A DNA stretch of 64,000 nucleotides from Saccharibacillus alkalitolerans (GTDB taxonomy: Bacteria; Bacillota; Bacilli; Paenibacillales; Paenibacillaceae). Under the pieces are notes generated by a model, which saw only the letters and a program-made list of their open reading frames with translations, did no database searches and had not been told where the DNA came from. The stretch spans positions 620,001 through 684,000 of the forward strand of contig NZ_JAAFGS010000004.1 of NCBI RefSeq assembly GCF_011090185.1, given 5' to 3'. This document shows positions 1 through 8,476 of this stretch, piece after piece (positions within the stretch are counted from its first letter, which is position 1; each line of letters begins with the position of its first letter). Both the position numbers and the translations under genes were made by a program.

Positions 1-5
1 TTTAT

Positions 6-40
6 AGTTTCGGAACTTTACAGTTTCGAAATTGTATGAT
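6..40 (+). promoter_or_regulatory. Putative promoter/operator of the SDR-epimerase pair
   Basis: The heptamer AGTTTCG occurs twice (6-12 and 22-28), sixteen bases apart, and the first copy forms part of a small GTTTC-G-GAAC palindrome. A TATGAT hexamer at 35-40 could be a -10. This suggests binding of a dimeric regulator ahead of the two oxidoreductase genes, but the regulator gene would lie outside the window and no clear -35 is seen. Confidence 0.3.
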
Positions 41-110
41 TTACTGTCATTATCCCATATCGAACGGGAAATAGACAGAAGGTATCGCCGATACCGAGAA
101 GGAGATTACG

Positions 111-866
111 ATGATGTCGAACTCACCTGTAGCGCTGGTCACCGGAGCCAACAAAGGAATCGGGGCGCAAATCGCAAAAGATCTGGCGGGGCATGGATTT
201 ACGGTACTTATCGGATCGCGCAGCTTGGAAAAAGGTCAGACAGCCGCCGACAGCATCGGCGAGAACGCTTATGCCGTTCAGCTCGACGTCACCGATTCGG
301 ATTCGATTGCCGCCGCGTCCGAGCGTATTCGACGCGAATTCGGACGGCTTGACGTTCTCGTAAATAACGCGGGGATTTCGCATGCGGGAAAATCGGACAA
401 TGCGTTTCCGAGCGACGGCGCGGCAAGCGGCTTGTTGACGGCAGCTCCGATGGAAGAGATTCGCGCCGTTTACGAAACCAACGTGTTCGGCGTCATCGCT
501 GTCACCCAGGCCATGCTGCCGCTTCTGCGCGAAGCGCCGGCCGCCCGCATCGTCAACCTGGGCAGTACCGGCGGTTCGCTCAGTTGGAACTCCGAGCCGG
601 GCAACCCGCATCGGGCGATGTACGGCGCTTATTCGGCGTCGAAGTCGGCCGTTCATGCGGTAACCTTCGCTTTTGCGGCGGCTTTGGAATCGACTCCGAT
701 CAAGGTAAATGCGGCGTGTCCGGGCTTCACTTCGACGGCGCTGAACAATTTTGCCGGTACGCGCAGCGTCGAGCAGGGCGCGCGCGAAGCGGTAAGGTTG
801 GCCATGCTCGGCGCGGACGGTCCGACCGGAACGTTCTCCGACGAAGACGGGCCGGTTGCCTGGTGA
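111..866 (+). CDS. SDR family NAD(P)-dependent oxidoreductase
   Basis: A cytosolic short-chain dehydrogenase/reductase of 251 residues, the usual length for the classical family. The N-terminal cofactor motif TGANKGIG is at residues 11-18, the NNAG motif is near 85, and the YSASK catalytic motif (Tyr, Lys) is near 178. AAGGAG just upstream supports the start at 111 (or the second ATG at 114). It resembles carbonyl-reductase-like SDRs; substrate and cofactor preference cannot be read from sequence. The next gene follows after 58 bases on the same strand, so the two are probably co-transcribed. Confidence 0.9.
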   Translation: MMSNSPVALVTGANKGIGAQIAKDLAGHGFTVLIGSRSLEKGQTAADSIGENAYAVQLDVTDSDSIAAASERIRREFGRLDVLVNNAGISHAGKSDNAFPSDGAASGLLTAAPMEEIRAVYETNVFGVIAVTQAMLPLLREAPAARIVNLGSTGGSLSWNSEPGNPHRAMYGAYSASKSAVHAVTFAFAAALESTPIKVNAACPGFTSTALNNFAGTRSVEQGAREAVRLAMLGADGPTGTFSDEDGPVAW

Positions 867-924
867 AGCGGGACGGTATATCTTCAAACGAAATATCGTC
901 AAACGAAGCAAGGAGGAATTCATC

Positions 925-1761
925 ATGCGCGTATTCGTAACGGGAGCTTCGGGATATATCGGTTCTTCGGTCGTCCGCGAACTTCTTGATGCCGGGCATC
1001 AAGTCTTGGGATTGGCCCGTTCCGATCAAAGCGCGGCCCGGCTTCAAGCGGCGGGCGCGGAAGCGCATCGCGGTGACCTTCATGACCCGGACAGTCTCCG
1101 CCGCGGAGCGGAGGCTTCGGACGGCGTGCTGCATTTGGCGTTTCATCACGATTTCTCCGACTTTTCCGGTGCGCTCGCTGCCGATCTCGAAGCCGTGTCT
1201 GCTATGGGAGCCGCCTTGGAAGGCTCCGGCAAGCCCTTCGTCATGACGACGCATGCCGGCGGAACGGATGCGGAGAACGTGATGCGCTCGCTGGCCGAAG
1301 GCGGCGTCCGGGCCGTCATCGTCGAACTATGTCCTTCGGTACACGGCGAAGGCGACACGGGCTTTATCCCGATGCTGATCGAGATCGCCAGAACCAAAGG
1401 CTTTTCCGCTTACGTGGAAGACGGCGGCAACCGCTGGCCGGCGGTGCATCGCCTGGATGCCGCCGCGCTGTATCGCCTGGCGCTGGAAAAAGCGCCGGCC
1501 GGCTCCAGACTGGAAGGCGCCCATGACGAAGGCGTGCCTTTTCGGGACATCGCGAGCGCGATCGGCAGGCGCTTGAATGTCCCTGTCGTCGGTATCCCGC
1601 GGGAAGAAGCCGATACGCATTTCGGCTTCCTCGGCACGCTGGCCGCGCTCGATATTCCGAGATCGAGCGCGGCCGCCCGCGAGCTTGCCGGTTGGCAGCC
1701 CGCGCAGCTCTCGCTGCTCGAAGATCTGGAGCAGCCGCATTATGACGGCCGAGAGCTTTAA
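925..1761 (+). CDS. NAD-dependent epimerase/dehydratase family protein
   Basis: An extended SDR of 278 residues. It starts with MRVFVTGASGYIGSS, the Rossmann TGxxGxxG nucleotide-binding motif of the NmrA/epimerase type. The ATG at 925 is chosen because AGGAGG lies eight bases before it; an open frame from 856 has no ribosome binding site and overlaps the previous gene. Internal features fit atypical SDRs similar to YlbE or nucleoside-diphosphate-sugar epimerases. The substrate is unknown. It follows the SDR at 111-866 and ends before a strong terminator, giving a two-gene oxidoreductase unit. Confidence 0.85.
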   Translation: MRVFVTGASGYIGSSVVRELLDAGHQVLGLARSDQSAARLQAAGAEAHRGDLHDPDSLRRGAEASDGVLHLAFHHDFSDFSGALAADLEAVSAMGAALEGSGKPFVMTTHAGGTDAENVMRSLAEGGVRAVIVELCPSVHGEGDTGFIPMLIEIARTKGFSAYVEDGGNRWPAVHRLDAAALYRLALEKAPAGSRLEGAHDEGVPFRDIASAIGRRLNVPVVGIPREEADTHFGFLGTLAALDIPRSSAAARELAGWQPAQLSLLEDLEQPHYDGREL

Positions 1762-1789
1762 CTTTTTTGAATCTCGCGCGCGCATTCAA

Positions 1790-1830
1790 AAAAGAGAGCC
1801 TGTCCTTTATAAAAGGGCAGGCTCTCTTTT
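1790..1830. terminator. Bidirectional intrinsic terminator
   Basis: A 16-base stem (1791-1806 with 1814-1829, one G-U pair) with A- and T-rich flanks can end transcripts from both strands. A second inverted repeat (1763-1772 with 1784-1793) overlaps its left side. It separates the epimerase gene from the convergent binding-protein gene. Confidence 0.85.
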
Positions 1831-1895
1831 GGGTGTCTTCTATCCCGCTTTATCCGTTTGACAGCTGCTTGACTCCTCCTTTTCGAACCGGTTGG

Positions 1896-3251
1896 TTAGT
1901 TTTTCGAGGCTTTCGCCACCTTATCGGCAGCCGCCTGCGTTTGGGTCTGAATGGCTGCGGCGGCTTGATCCGCCGTCTTTTTCTTGTTTACCGCAAGCAT
2001 CAGTTCTTTCTGAAGGACCGTCCAAAACTTCCATTCCAGATTGGCCGATCTGATGCTGAGGGCCTGCGCTTGGAGATGCTGATCCAGGTTCGGCTTCAGC
2101 TTATAAAAAGCATTCACTTTGTAACCCGCGTACTCGTCGACCATGCGGGACAGAAGCGCAATGTTGTTGGAGCTCTTGGTGCCGTAATATTGTTTGGCGT
2201 ATTCGTCTCCCGTGAAGTACTCGATGAACTGCCACGCTCCGTCGACATTCGACGCTTTTGCCGGAATGGCGAAGATGTCGCCCGTATAGAAGTCGCCCGT
2301 GGACTTGCGATCCCCGGAATCCGCGGGACCGGCGGCGATGCCGAGCGTAAACGGCTTATAATTTTTCACGCCGCTTTTGGCGGCCTGCAGGTTTTTCAGC
2401 TGGGTGACCGAAGAGATCACCATCGCGGAACGGCCCATCACGAACGGGTTGCTCTGCAGGTAGCTTTTGGCGGACAGGCTGATCCCTTCGTCAAGCACTC
2501 CCGCCTTTGTCGCCTCGATCGAAATATTATAAGCTTTTTTCCACTCCGGCGTATTCGCGGTTACTTTCAAGGTCGCCGGATCGATAGGCGCCAACCCTTC
2601 CGTGCGGGCAATTTGCATCGCCAGGTTGCTGGAGCCGAAGGAGCTCAATCCCCAAATCCGCGAATCCTTATCTCCGGAAGTCGGGAACTTACGGGCAAGC
2701 TTCAGAATTTCTTCCCAGGTCATGCCGTCCTTCGGCAGCTCGACCTTATACTTTTTGAACAGATCCGCGTTGTAGAGCACGGCGTTCGCCTGCACGCTTT
2801 TGCTTAATCCGTACAGCTTGCCGCCGCCCTGTTTTTTCAACTCGTCGGTCAGGCCCGGATACAGCTTGGACGTGTCGTAGTTGTCGCGCTCCATGAGCGG
2901 TTCCAAATCCGTCAGTTTATCCGCCTTGGCCATCTGTTGGTAATTGTACGGGTCCAGCATGATCAAGTCCGGCGAATGCTTCGCGATCAGCTTGTCGTAA
3001 TTCGGCGCGCCGTAGCCGGGAGCGATCACTTCGAATTCCGTATCGGGATACTTCTTGCTGAAGAAATCCCCGTACTGTTTTTGGAACGCCTCTTTATTCT
3101 CGAATACCACTTTTAACGTTTGTTTCGTATCCGACCCGCCGTCTGAGCTTGCAAAAACTTTCGGACTCCCGCCAAAACCCGACGAGACCAACATCAAACT
3201 CAAACCCAAACTGCTTATAACGGCTTTCTTCAACAAGTTACGCTTCAACAT
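1896..3251 (-). CDS. Extracellular solute-binding protein (family 1, sugar type)
   Basis: A secreted substrate-binding protein of 451 residues, the normal size for carbohydrate ABC-transporter receptors. The start at 3251 is set by GGAGGG directly upstream; an ATG five codons earlier would have no SD. The N-terminus has two Lys-Arg clusters and a hydrophobic segment ending in VSSGFGG, but no lipobox cysteine, so it may be released or held by its uncleaved signal rather than lipid-anchored. The fold is SBP_bac_1-like, with the motif TGDIFAIPAKA and a C-terminal helix-rich lobe. No permease genes are adjacent, so it is an orphan; the divergent two-component system next door may control it (inference). 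Confidence 0.85.
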   Translation of the reverse strand: MLKRNLLKKAVISSLGLSLMLVSSGFGGSPKVFASSDGGSDTKQTLKVVFENKEAFQKQYGDFFSKKYPDTEFEVIAPGYGAPNYDKLIAKHSPDLIMLDPYNYQQMAKADKLTDLEPLMERDNYDTSKLYPGLTDELKKQGGGKLYGLSKSVQANAVLYNADLFKKYKVELPKDGMTWEEILKLARKFPTSGDKDSRIWGLSSFGSSNLAMQIARTEGLAPIDPATLKVTANTPEWKKAYNISIEATKAGVLDEGISLSAKSYLQSNPFVMGRSAMVISSVTQLKNLQAAKSGVKNYKPFTLGIAAGPADSGDRKSTGDFYTGDIFAIPAKASNVDGAWQFIEYFTGDEYAKQYYGTKSSNNIALLSRMVDEYAGYKVNAFYKLKPNLDQHLQAQALSIRSANLEWKFWTVLQKELMLAVNKKKTADQAAAAIQTQTQAAADKVAKASKN

Positions 3252-3441
3252 AAACCCTCCGCTCATTTATTGTTTGTCATGCTTACGAACCCAGTATAGA
3301 AAAGAGAACTTATCATCCGTCTGCCGAACTTCTTATCATTCCCTTAAATCCTTCGAACTTTATCCCTTGCACCCGAAATATCGCTTATAATGATCATGCT
3401 GTTCTTGAATTCAAAGAGATAGAGAAAGCCGGGGAGGATCT
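3252..3441. promoter_or_regulatory. Divergent intergenic region, binding protein / response regulator
   Basis: 190 AT-richer bases separate the divergent binding-protein and response-regulator genes, so both promoters must lie here. No consensus promoter stands out. A good SD (GGGGAGGATC) precedes the regulator start at 3442. Confidence 0.4.
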
Positions 3442-4155
3442 ATGGCGGAAAGCACGATTTTGATGGTGGACGACGAAGCGGAGATTACCCAATTGATGAG
3501 CATTTACTTCAATAACGAAGGCTTCAAGCTGCTGAAGGCTTTGAACGGACTGGAAGCGCTGGAGATTCTGCGGAACCATCCGGTCGATCTGATCGTTCTC
3601 GATTGGATGATGCCCGAAATGGACGGTTTGCAGGCCTGTATGAAAATACGGGAGACGAATTCCATTCCGATCATCATGCTCTCGGCCAAAAGCCAGGACA
3701 TCGATAAAATATCGGGTCTCAGCATCGGAGCCGACGATTATCTGACCAAGCCGTTCAACCCGCTCGAGCTGATCGCGCGGATCAAGTCGCAGCTGCGGAG
3801 AGTGAACCAGTTCAACACCCCTCCGGCCGGCGCAAACGAAATACATATCGAGAACGTGACGATTAATATCGCGTCCCATACGGTGACCGTCGATCGGGAG
3901 GAAGTCAAGCTGGCTCCCCGGGAGTTCGCCCTTCTGCAGATGCTGGCCGTCAACCGGGGAATGGTGCTGAGCATGGACCGCATCTACGAAGAAGTCTGGA
4001 ACGAGCCTTTCATGCAGTCGAAAAACAGCGTCATGGTGCATATCCGGAAGCTGCGGGAGAAGATCGAACGCAATCCGCGCGAACCGCAGATCATCAAGAC
4101 TGTATGGGGGATCGGCTACAAAATCGAAAACGATCCGAAACCGAGGGGGGAGTAA
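3442..4155 (+). CDS. OmpR-family response regulator
   Basis: A 237-residue DNA-binding response regulator. The receiver domain (about 4-118) carries the DDE acidic pocket, the phospho-acceptor Asp in LIVLDWMMPEMDG and the conserved Lys in LTKPFNP. A winged-helix Trans_reg_C domain follows (about 138-230) with the typical VWG-IGYK end. The start follows GGGGAGG at good spacing. Its sequence resembles VanR/BceR-type regulators. It is followed at once by its sensor kinase, with reading frames almost touching, so the two are translationally linked. Confidence 0.93.
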   Translation: MAESTILMVDDEAEITQLMSIYFNNEGFKLLKALNGLEALEILRNHPVDLIVLDWMMPEMDGLQACMKIRETNSIPIIMLSAKSQDIDKISGLSIGADDYLTKPFNPLELIARIKSQLRRVNQFNTPPAGANEIHIENVTINIASHTVTVDREEVKLAPREFALLQMLAVNRGMVLSMDRIYEEVWNEPFMQSKNSVMVHIRKLREKIERNPREPQIIKTVWGIGYKIENDPKPRGE

Positions 4156-4192
4156 TATCCGAACGCAATGGCTGTATACGATCCGTTGGAGA

Positions 4193-6151
4193 TTGATGCT
4201 GATCATGGTTGCCAGCCTGGCTTTGACGGGCGCAGCTATTTTTTTCGGATATTTCATGGCGGGCGCGCTGCAGAAGACCAAATACGCCGCCGTCCCGATC
4301 AACTGGATCATCGAGAACGCCGGCTCCCTCCGCGTGATGATCATCGCCGGCATCCTGCTCTTTCCTATCATGTTCTTCCTGGCCAGCATCCGTCTGGTTC
4401 GGGATCTGCGCAGCCTTAACGTCGGACTCCAGGAAATAGCGGCAGGACGCTTCGGGCATGCCGTAACCGTCAAAGGCAAAGACGAATTAAGTCTGATCGC
4501 GGAACGTATGAACCGGCTGAGCAGCGAATGGGATCATGATCTGGCGGAGATGACGCGCGGCCTCGAAGAGATCGCAGGCGGGCAGTTCGAGCATCGCATC
4601 CGGGAGATCCCGAATCCTAAATTGGGCGAAGTCGCGCGCAGCATCAACCGGATGAGCGAACAGTTGAAGCGTTCGATCGCCGAAGAGCGCAACGCGGAAA
4701 AGACCAAAAACGATCTGATCACCGGCGTATCGCACGATCTGCGCACTCCGCTGACCTCGATTCTCGGCTTTCTCGAAGTGATCGAGAAAGACCGGTATCA
4801 GGACGAGGTGGAAATGCGCTACTACATTAATATCGCGTACGAGAAATCGCTCGCGCTTCGGCGGCTGATCGATGAGCTGTTCGAATATACGCGCATCAAC
4901 AACGGCCTGCCCCTGGAGCTGAGCGAGCTCGATGTCGCCGGGTTACTCGGTCAGCTGGCCGAGGAATTCGTGCCGATCACCGAGAAGGCGGGCATGGAAA
5001 TCAGGCTGCACCTGCCGGAAGAGGACTTCAAGATCCGGGCGGACGGCGGGCTGCTGGTACGGGCTTACGAAAATATCATTGCCAATGCCATCCGGCACGG
5101 GAAGAGCAGCGAATTCATCGATATCGAGATCGGGCGGGACGAAGAGATGCTGGTCGTGCGGATCCGAAATTACGGCGAGCCTATTCCCGAAGGGGATCTG
5201 CCTTTTATTTTCGACCGCTTTTACCGGGGAGACCGCTCCAGATCGAAGCAGTCCGGAGGAACGGGACTCGGACTGGCCATTACCAAGAGCATTATCGAAG
5301 TGCACGGAGGATGCATTACGGCGCACAGCAGCCAAAAGGCGACCTGGTTCGAAACCAAGCTGCCGTTCTCCGGCCTGAAGCAGGCGCAGGAGACCGCGGC
5401 GGCAGAGAGTCGTTCCGCCCTTCCCGACAACGAACGGGCAGCGGAACGGACGGCGGAGCGAATGCCGGAACCGTTTCCCGAGTCGGCTCCGACAGCGGAA
5501 CCGGATCCTGCCGCGAAACGAAAAAGGCCTCCCTGGCGGCCGCGCTTCTTCCGCTCCGGATTGGCCGCGATCCCGATGATCGTCCTGCTTGTCGGCGCGA
5601 TCGTCCTGGTCAGCGTCGAGAATGTATTTACGTCCGATCTCATGGCGAAGCCGAATTCCGTCTCTCCGGAATCGGGCGGGACGGCGCCTGCCTCCGCTTC
5701 CGCCGCCTCACCGATCAAGCTGCTTACCGGCAAATCGGATAAAGAATTCACCATCTTCGTTCACGGATACTCGTTCAACGAAAAGCAGATCATAATCCGG
5801 TATTCCATGAAATACGATCCTCCTCTGATCGCGGACCAGAATCCGGCGAAAAAGTCGATCACGCCGGTCGTCCAATTGGACGACTCCACCATCCGGGAAG
5901 TTCCCGGCATCATTGCGGTGGATTCCGGCCAAAAACTGTACAAAAACGGCGTGATCATTTACTCGTTCGGCGGAACTCCGCCTCCGGAAAAATTCACGCT
6001 GAAGGTCAACATAAAGAGTCTGCTCCTGGTCGACGAACTGGGCAAGGAAAGCACGATTACCGGGAACTGGGGCTTCGAAATGCCCGTGAAAAGAAATTAC
6101 AGGCTGAAGCCTAACGGTCAGAGCGAGCCTTTGGAATTGCCTGGTTTGTAG
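4193..6151 (+). CDS. Sensor histidine kinase with C-terminal extracytoplasmic domain
   Basis: A 652-residue kinase: two N-terminal membrane segments (about 1-30 and 45-70), HAMP, HisKA with H in GVSHDLRTPLTS, and HATPase_c with N-box NIIANAIRHG and G-box SGGTGLGLA (to about residue 390). Unusually, the protein continues with an acidic/Pro/Ala linker, a basic stretch, a third membrane segment (IPMIVLLVGAIVLVSV) and about 160 further residues predicted outside the cell. That tail resembles the Ig-like extracytoplasmic domains (DUF4179/DUF5643 type) of anti-sigma-like proteins, by eye only. The annotated TTG start lacks an SD; the frame stays open upstream to an ATC codon at 4157 right after AGGGGGGAG, and those twelve extra residues look like a normal kinase N-terminus. 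Confidence 0.88.
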   Translation: MMLIMVASLALTGAAIFFGYFMAGALQKTKYAAVPINWIIENAGSLRVMIIAGILLFPIMFFLASIRLVRDLRSLNVGLQEIAAGRFGHAVTVKGKDELSLIAERMNRLSSEWDHDLAEMTRGLEEIAGGQFEHRIREIPNPKLGEVARSINRMSEQLKRSIAEERNAEKTKNDLITGVSHDLRTPLTSILGFLEVIEKDRYQDEVEMRYYINIAYEKSLALRRLIDELFEYTRINNGLPLELSELDVAGLLGQLAEEFVPITEKAGMEIRLHLPEEDFKIRADGGLLVRAYENIIANAIRHGKSSEFIDIEIGRDEEMLVVRIRNYGEPIPEGDLPFIFDRFYRGDRSRSKQSGGTGLGLAITKSIIEVHGGCITAHSSQKATWFETKLPFSGLKQAQETAAAESRSALPDNERAAERTAERMPEPFPESAPTAEPDPAAKRKRPPWRPRFFRSGLAAIPMIVLLVGAIVLVSVENVFTSDLMAKPNSVSPESGGTAPASASAASPIKLLTGKSDKEFTIFVHGYSFNEKQIIIRYSMKYDPPLIADQNPAKKSITPVVQLDDSTIREVPGIIAVDSGQKLYKNGVIIYSFGGTPPPEKFTLKVNIKSLLLVDELGKESTITGNWGFEMPVKRNYRLKPNGQSEPLELPGL

Positions 6152-6197
6152 GGATAGCGACGGAGGAGCGCAGATTAAGATTGTTAGAAGCTTTAAA

Positions 6198-6222
6198 AGC
6201 CCCGAGCTATCCGCTCGGGGCT
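6198..6222. repeat. Hairpin repeat copy 1 (25 bases)
   Basis: AGCCCCGAGC and its complement GCTCGGGGCT flank a five-base centre. The AAAA on the left makes it a terminator for minus-strand transcripts. An identical copy occurs at 6426-6450. Confidence 0.85.
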
Positions 6223-6293
6223 CAGGCTGCCTTGAAAGTCCTATTCGTTGTAGAAGCTCGTCGACTGCGGGAGAAATTCGTTCCGGTCGCGTG

Positions 6294-6344
6294 TTGAAAT
6301 CGAGAAAAAGGATCAAAATTTCAGTGGAATTTTCTCGATTTCAA
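6294..6344. repeat. 15-base perfect inverted repeat
   Basis: TTGAAATCGAGAAAA (6294-6308) is perfectly complementary to 6330-6344 with a 21-base spacer. It lies between the two identical hairpins at 6198 and 6426, in a stretch with no gene. The function is unknown. Confidence 0.8.
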
Positions 6345-6425
6345 AGGCGATCACTATCGTTCCTTCACTGAACTTCTCCCTCCGCCTCCTCGCTTGACTC
6401 GGAATCAGAATTTCTCGACACGTTT

Positions 6426-6450
6426 AGCCCCGAGCTATCCGCTCGGGGCT
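6426..6450 (+). terminator. Hairpin repeat copy 2, plus-strand terminator
   Basis: An exact copy of the 25-base hairpin at 6198-6222, here followed by TTTTAA, so it can end plus-strand transcription from the kinase operon. The rest of 6152-6518 contains no gene. Confidence 0.75.
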
Positions 6451-6518
6451 TTTAAGGGAGGATATTATAGGGTTCAGCGGAACCTTCTAATCGCGAATTC
6501 CGGTTAAAGGTCTGTCCT

Positions 6519-8258
6519 CTACAGCAGCTTAATCAGCTGTTCCAATTCCTCGACCAATCCTTTTGCACTTTCGAAATCCGCCGCTTTCAAAGCCAATTCG
6601 ATTTGCATTTCAAGCGACTTTTTCTGCTGTTCATTCTCCAGATAATCCTTATTGAAATGATTGTTATAGATCATCTGTCTGAACTTGCGCATGCTCATCT
6701 TGCGGATCGTCTTGTTGTCGATGATCAGCACGTAATCCATGCCGTTCACGACGGAATAGAAATCGTGGGAGACCATCAGGATCGCGCCTTTGTAATCGAT
6801 CAGGGCCTGCTCCAGCGCGACCTGCGAATAGAGGTCCAGATGGCTGGTCGGTTCGTCGAGCAGCAGCAGATTGGCCTCTGCCGCCGCGACTTTGGCCAAC
6901 TGCAGCATGTTTTTCTCGCCGCCGGACAGCGATTCGATTTTTTGCTCCAGAATCTCGCCTTCGAATCCGTAGTTCGCCAGATAAGCCCGGATTTCGTCGT
7001 ACGTCTCGAACCCCGCGTCGATAAACTCGTGCAGAATGGTGTTCGAATCTTTCAGCGTCTCGCCTTGAAGCTGGGACAGATACGCGATTTTCGTGCCTTC
7101 ATGGATGCGGATCGAAGGATGCTCGCCGCGGAAAATGTCTCTGAGCAGCGTCGTTTTGCCCGTGCCGTTCGGTCCGATGATCGCGACTTTATCGTTTGAG
7201 CCGATCTCGAAGTTCACGTTCTCCAGCAGCAGCTCGCCGAAGCCGGCTCTGTAGTCCTGCACGGTAACGCGGACGCCTGCTTCCGCCTGCGGATCGAGAC
7301 CGAACCGGATATGCGGCTGTTTGATCGCGACGAAAGGCGCTTTGATGCGGCGCGCTTCGAGTCTTTCCTGGAACTTGACCCGGGCTTTGAGCGCGCGGCC
7401 GCGGGACGGGTTATCCACGTTTGTCGCGATCTCCCGAAGATTATCGATAAGCTGGTCGTAACGCTGGATCTCGTCGGCTTCGGCGACCGCGATCTCCTGC
7501 AGCTCGACCTTGGTCTGCAGCAGCGAGAAGTTGTAGTCGATATACCGTCCGTCGAATTCCTGGATCTCTTTGTCTTCAAGGTGGATGATCTTGTTGAAGC
7601 AGTGATTCAGCAGATAGCGGTTATGCGTGACGACCAGCAGCATGCCTTTGTGGGCATTGATCAGCTTTTTGAGCGCGTTCAGGTTCTCGAAGTCCAAGAA
7701 GACATCCGGTTCGTCCATGATCAGCAGATCCGGACGGACGAGCATTTCCTTCATCACTTGAATAAGCTTGAACTCCCCGCCGCTTAAGGAGGACACGTTC
7801 AGATCTTTGAGCTTCGCGAGATCCGCCAGATTCAGCTGCTTGTTGATCGTATTTTCGAAATTGTCTCCATCCATCGCCTCGAAAGCATCCATCGTGGACT
7901 GAAGCTTTTCCATCAGCGCATCCATATCCGACGTCGTGGCCATCTCGGCATAAATAGAGGTCAGCTCGTCTTGGATCTTGATAAATTCTTCGCCGATATA
8001 TTCGAACACGGTCATTTCCGCCGCAGGGTCCACCTGCGAGAACTGGCTGACATAGCCGATCCGGCAGTCCGGGTCGATCTCGAGCTTGCCCTCGAACAAA
8101 TGCTTTTCCGGATCCATCAGGATCTCGATCAGGGTGCTTTTCCCGCTGCCGCTCGTTCCGATGAACGCGCAGTGCTGCCCTTCTTCGAGCGTGAACGAGA
8201 CGTCGGTATAGAGTTCTTTTTGCGGGAAGGAGAAGGATAAGTTGTTTACTTTTATCAT
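6519..8258 (-). CDS. ABC-F family ATP-binding protein
   Basis: A soluble protein of 579 residues with two ABC ATPase domains and no membrane segment, the ABC-F arrangement. These proteins act on the ribosome and some protect it from antibiotics. Walker A motifs are GTSGSGKS (34-41) and GPNGTGKT in the second half; signatures are LSGGEFK and LSGGEKN. The second Walker B is the normal DEPTSHLDL, but the first reads DEPDVFLDF. A linker rich in charged helix lies between the domains. The start follows AAAGG. It is a single gene; the specific substrate or resistance cannot be stated from sequence. Confidence 0.88.
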   Translation of the reverse strand: MIKVNNLSFSFPQKELYTDVSFTLEEGQHCAFIGTSGSGKSTLIEILMDPEKHLFEGKLEIDPDCRIGYVSQFSQVDPAAEMTVFEYIGEEFIKIQDELTSIYAEMATTSDMDALMEKLQSTMDAFEAMDGDNFENTINKQLNLADLAKLKDLNVSSLSGGEFKLIQVMKEMLVRPDLLIMDEPDVFLDFENLNALKKLINAHKGMLLVVTHNRYLLNHCFNKIIHLEDKEIQEFDGRYIDYNFSLLQTKVELQEIAVAEADEIQRYDQLIDNLREIATNVDNPSRGRALKARVKFQERLEARRIKAPFVAIKQPHIRFGLDPQAEAGVRVTVQDYRAGFGELLLENVNFEIGSNDKVAIIGPNGTGKTTLLRDIFRGEHPSIRIHEGTKIAYLSQLQGETLKDSNTILHEFIDAGFETYDEIRAYLANYGFEGEILEQKIESLSGGEKNMLQLAKVAAAEANLLLLDEPTSHLDLYSQVALEQALIDYKGAILMVSHDFYSVVNGMDYVLIIDNKTIRKMSMRKFRQMIYNNHFNKDYLENEQQKKSLEMQIELALKAADFESAKGLVEELEQLIKLL

Positions 8259-8414
8259 GGTGTTACCTTTCTTGGTAGCTGAAATGGTGAGGATTGTTGG
8301 ATGTAGGGCGGGACGTGAATATTGAGCTTATCGTTCCTCAGAGTAACACTGTTTATGAACGAGTACAATTGATTTATGAGGAAAAAAGGCGGCACAGCCC
8401 GGCTGCGAAAACTA

Positions 8415-8423
8415 TGCTATAAT
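8415..8423 (+). promoter_or_regulatory. Extended -10 promoter of the yczE-like gene
   Basis: TGCTATAAT is a perfect extended -10; no -35 is recognisable at 17 bases. It lies 54 bases before the ATG at 8477. The remainder of 8259-8476 is the shared upstream region of two divergent genes. Confidence 0.6.
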
Positions 8424-8476
8424 GACGTCGTCGTTTGCGCCGGAAAAAATGATAATCTGACTATAGGACGGTTGAT

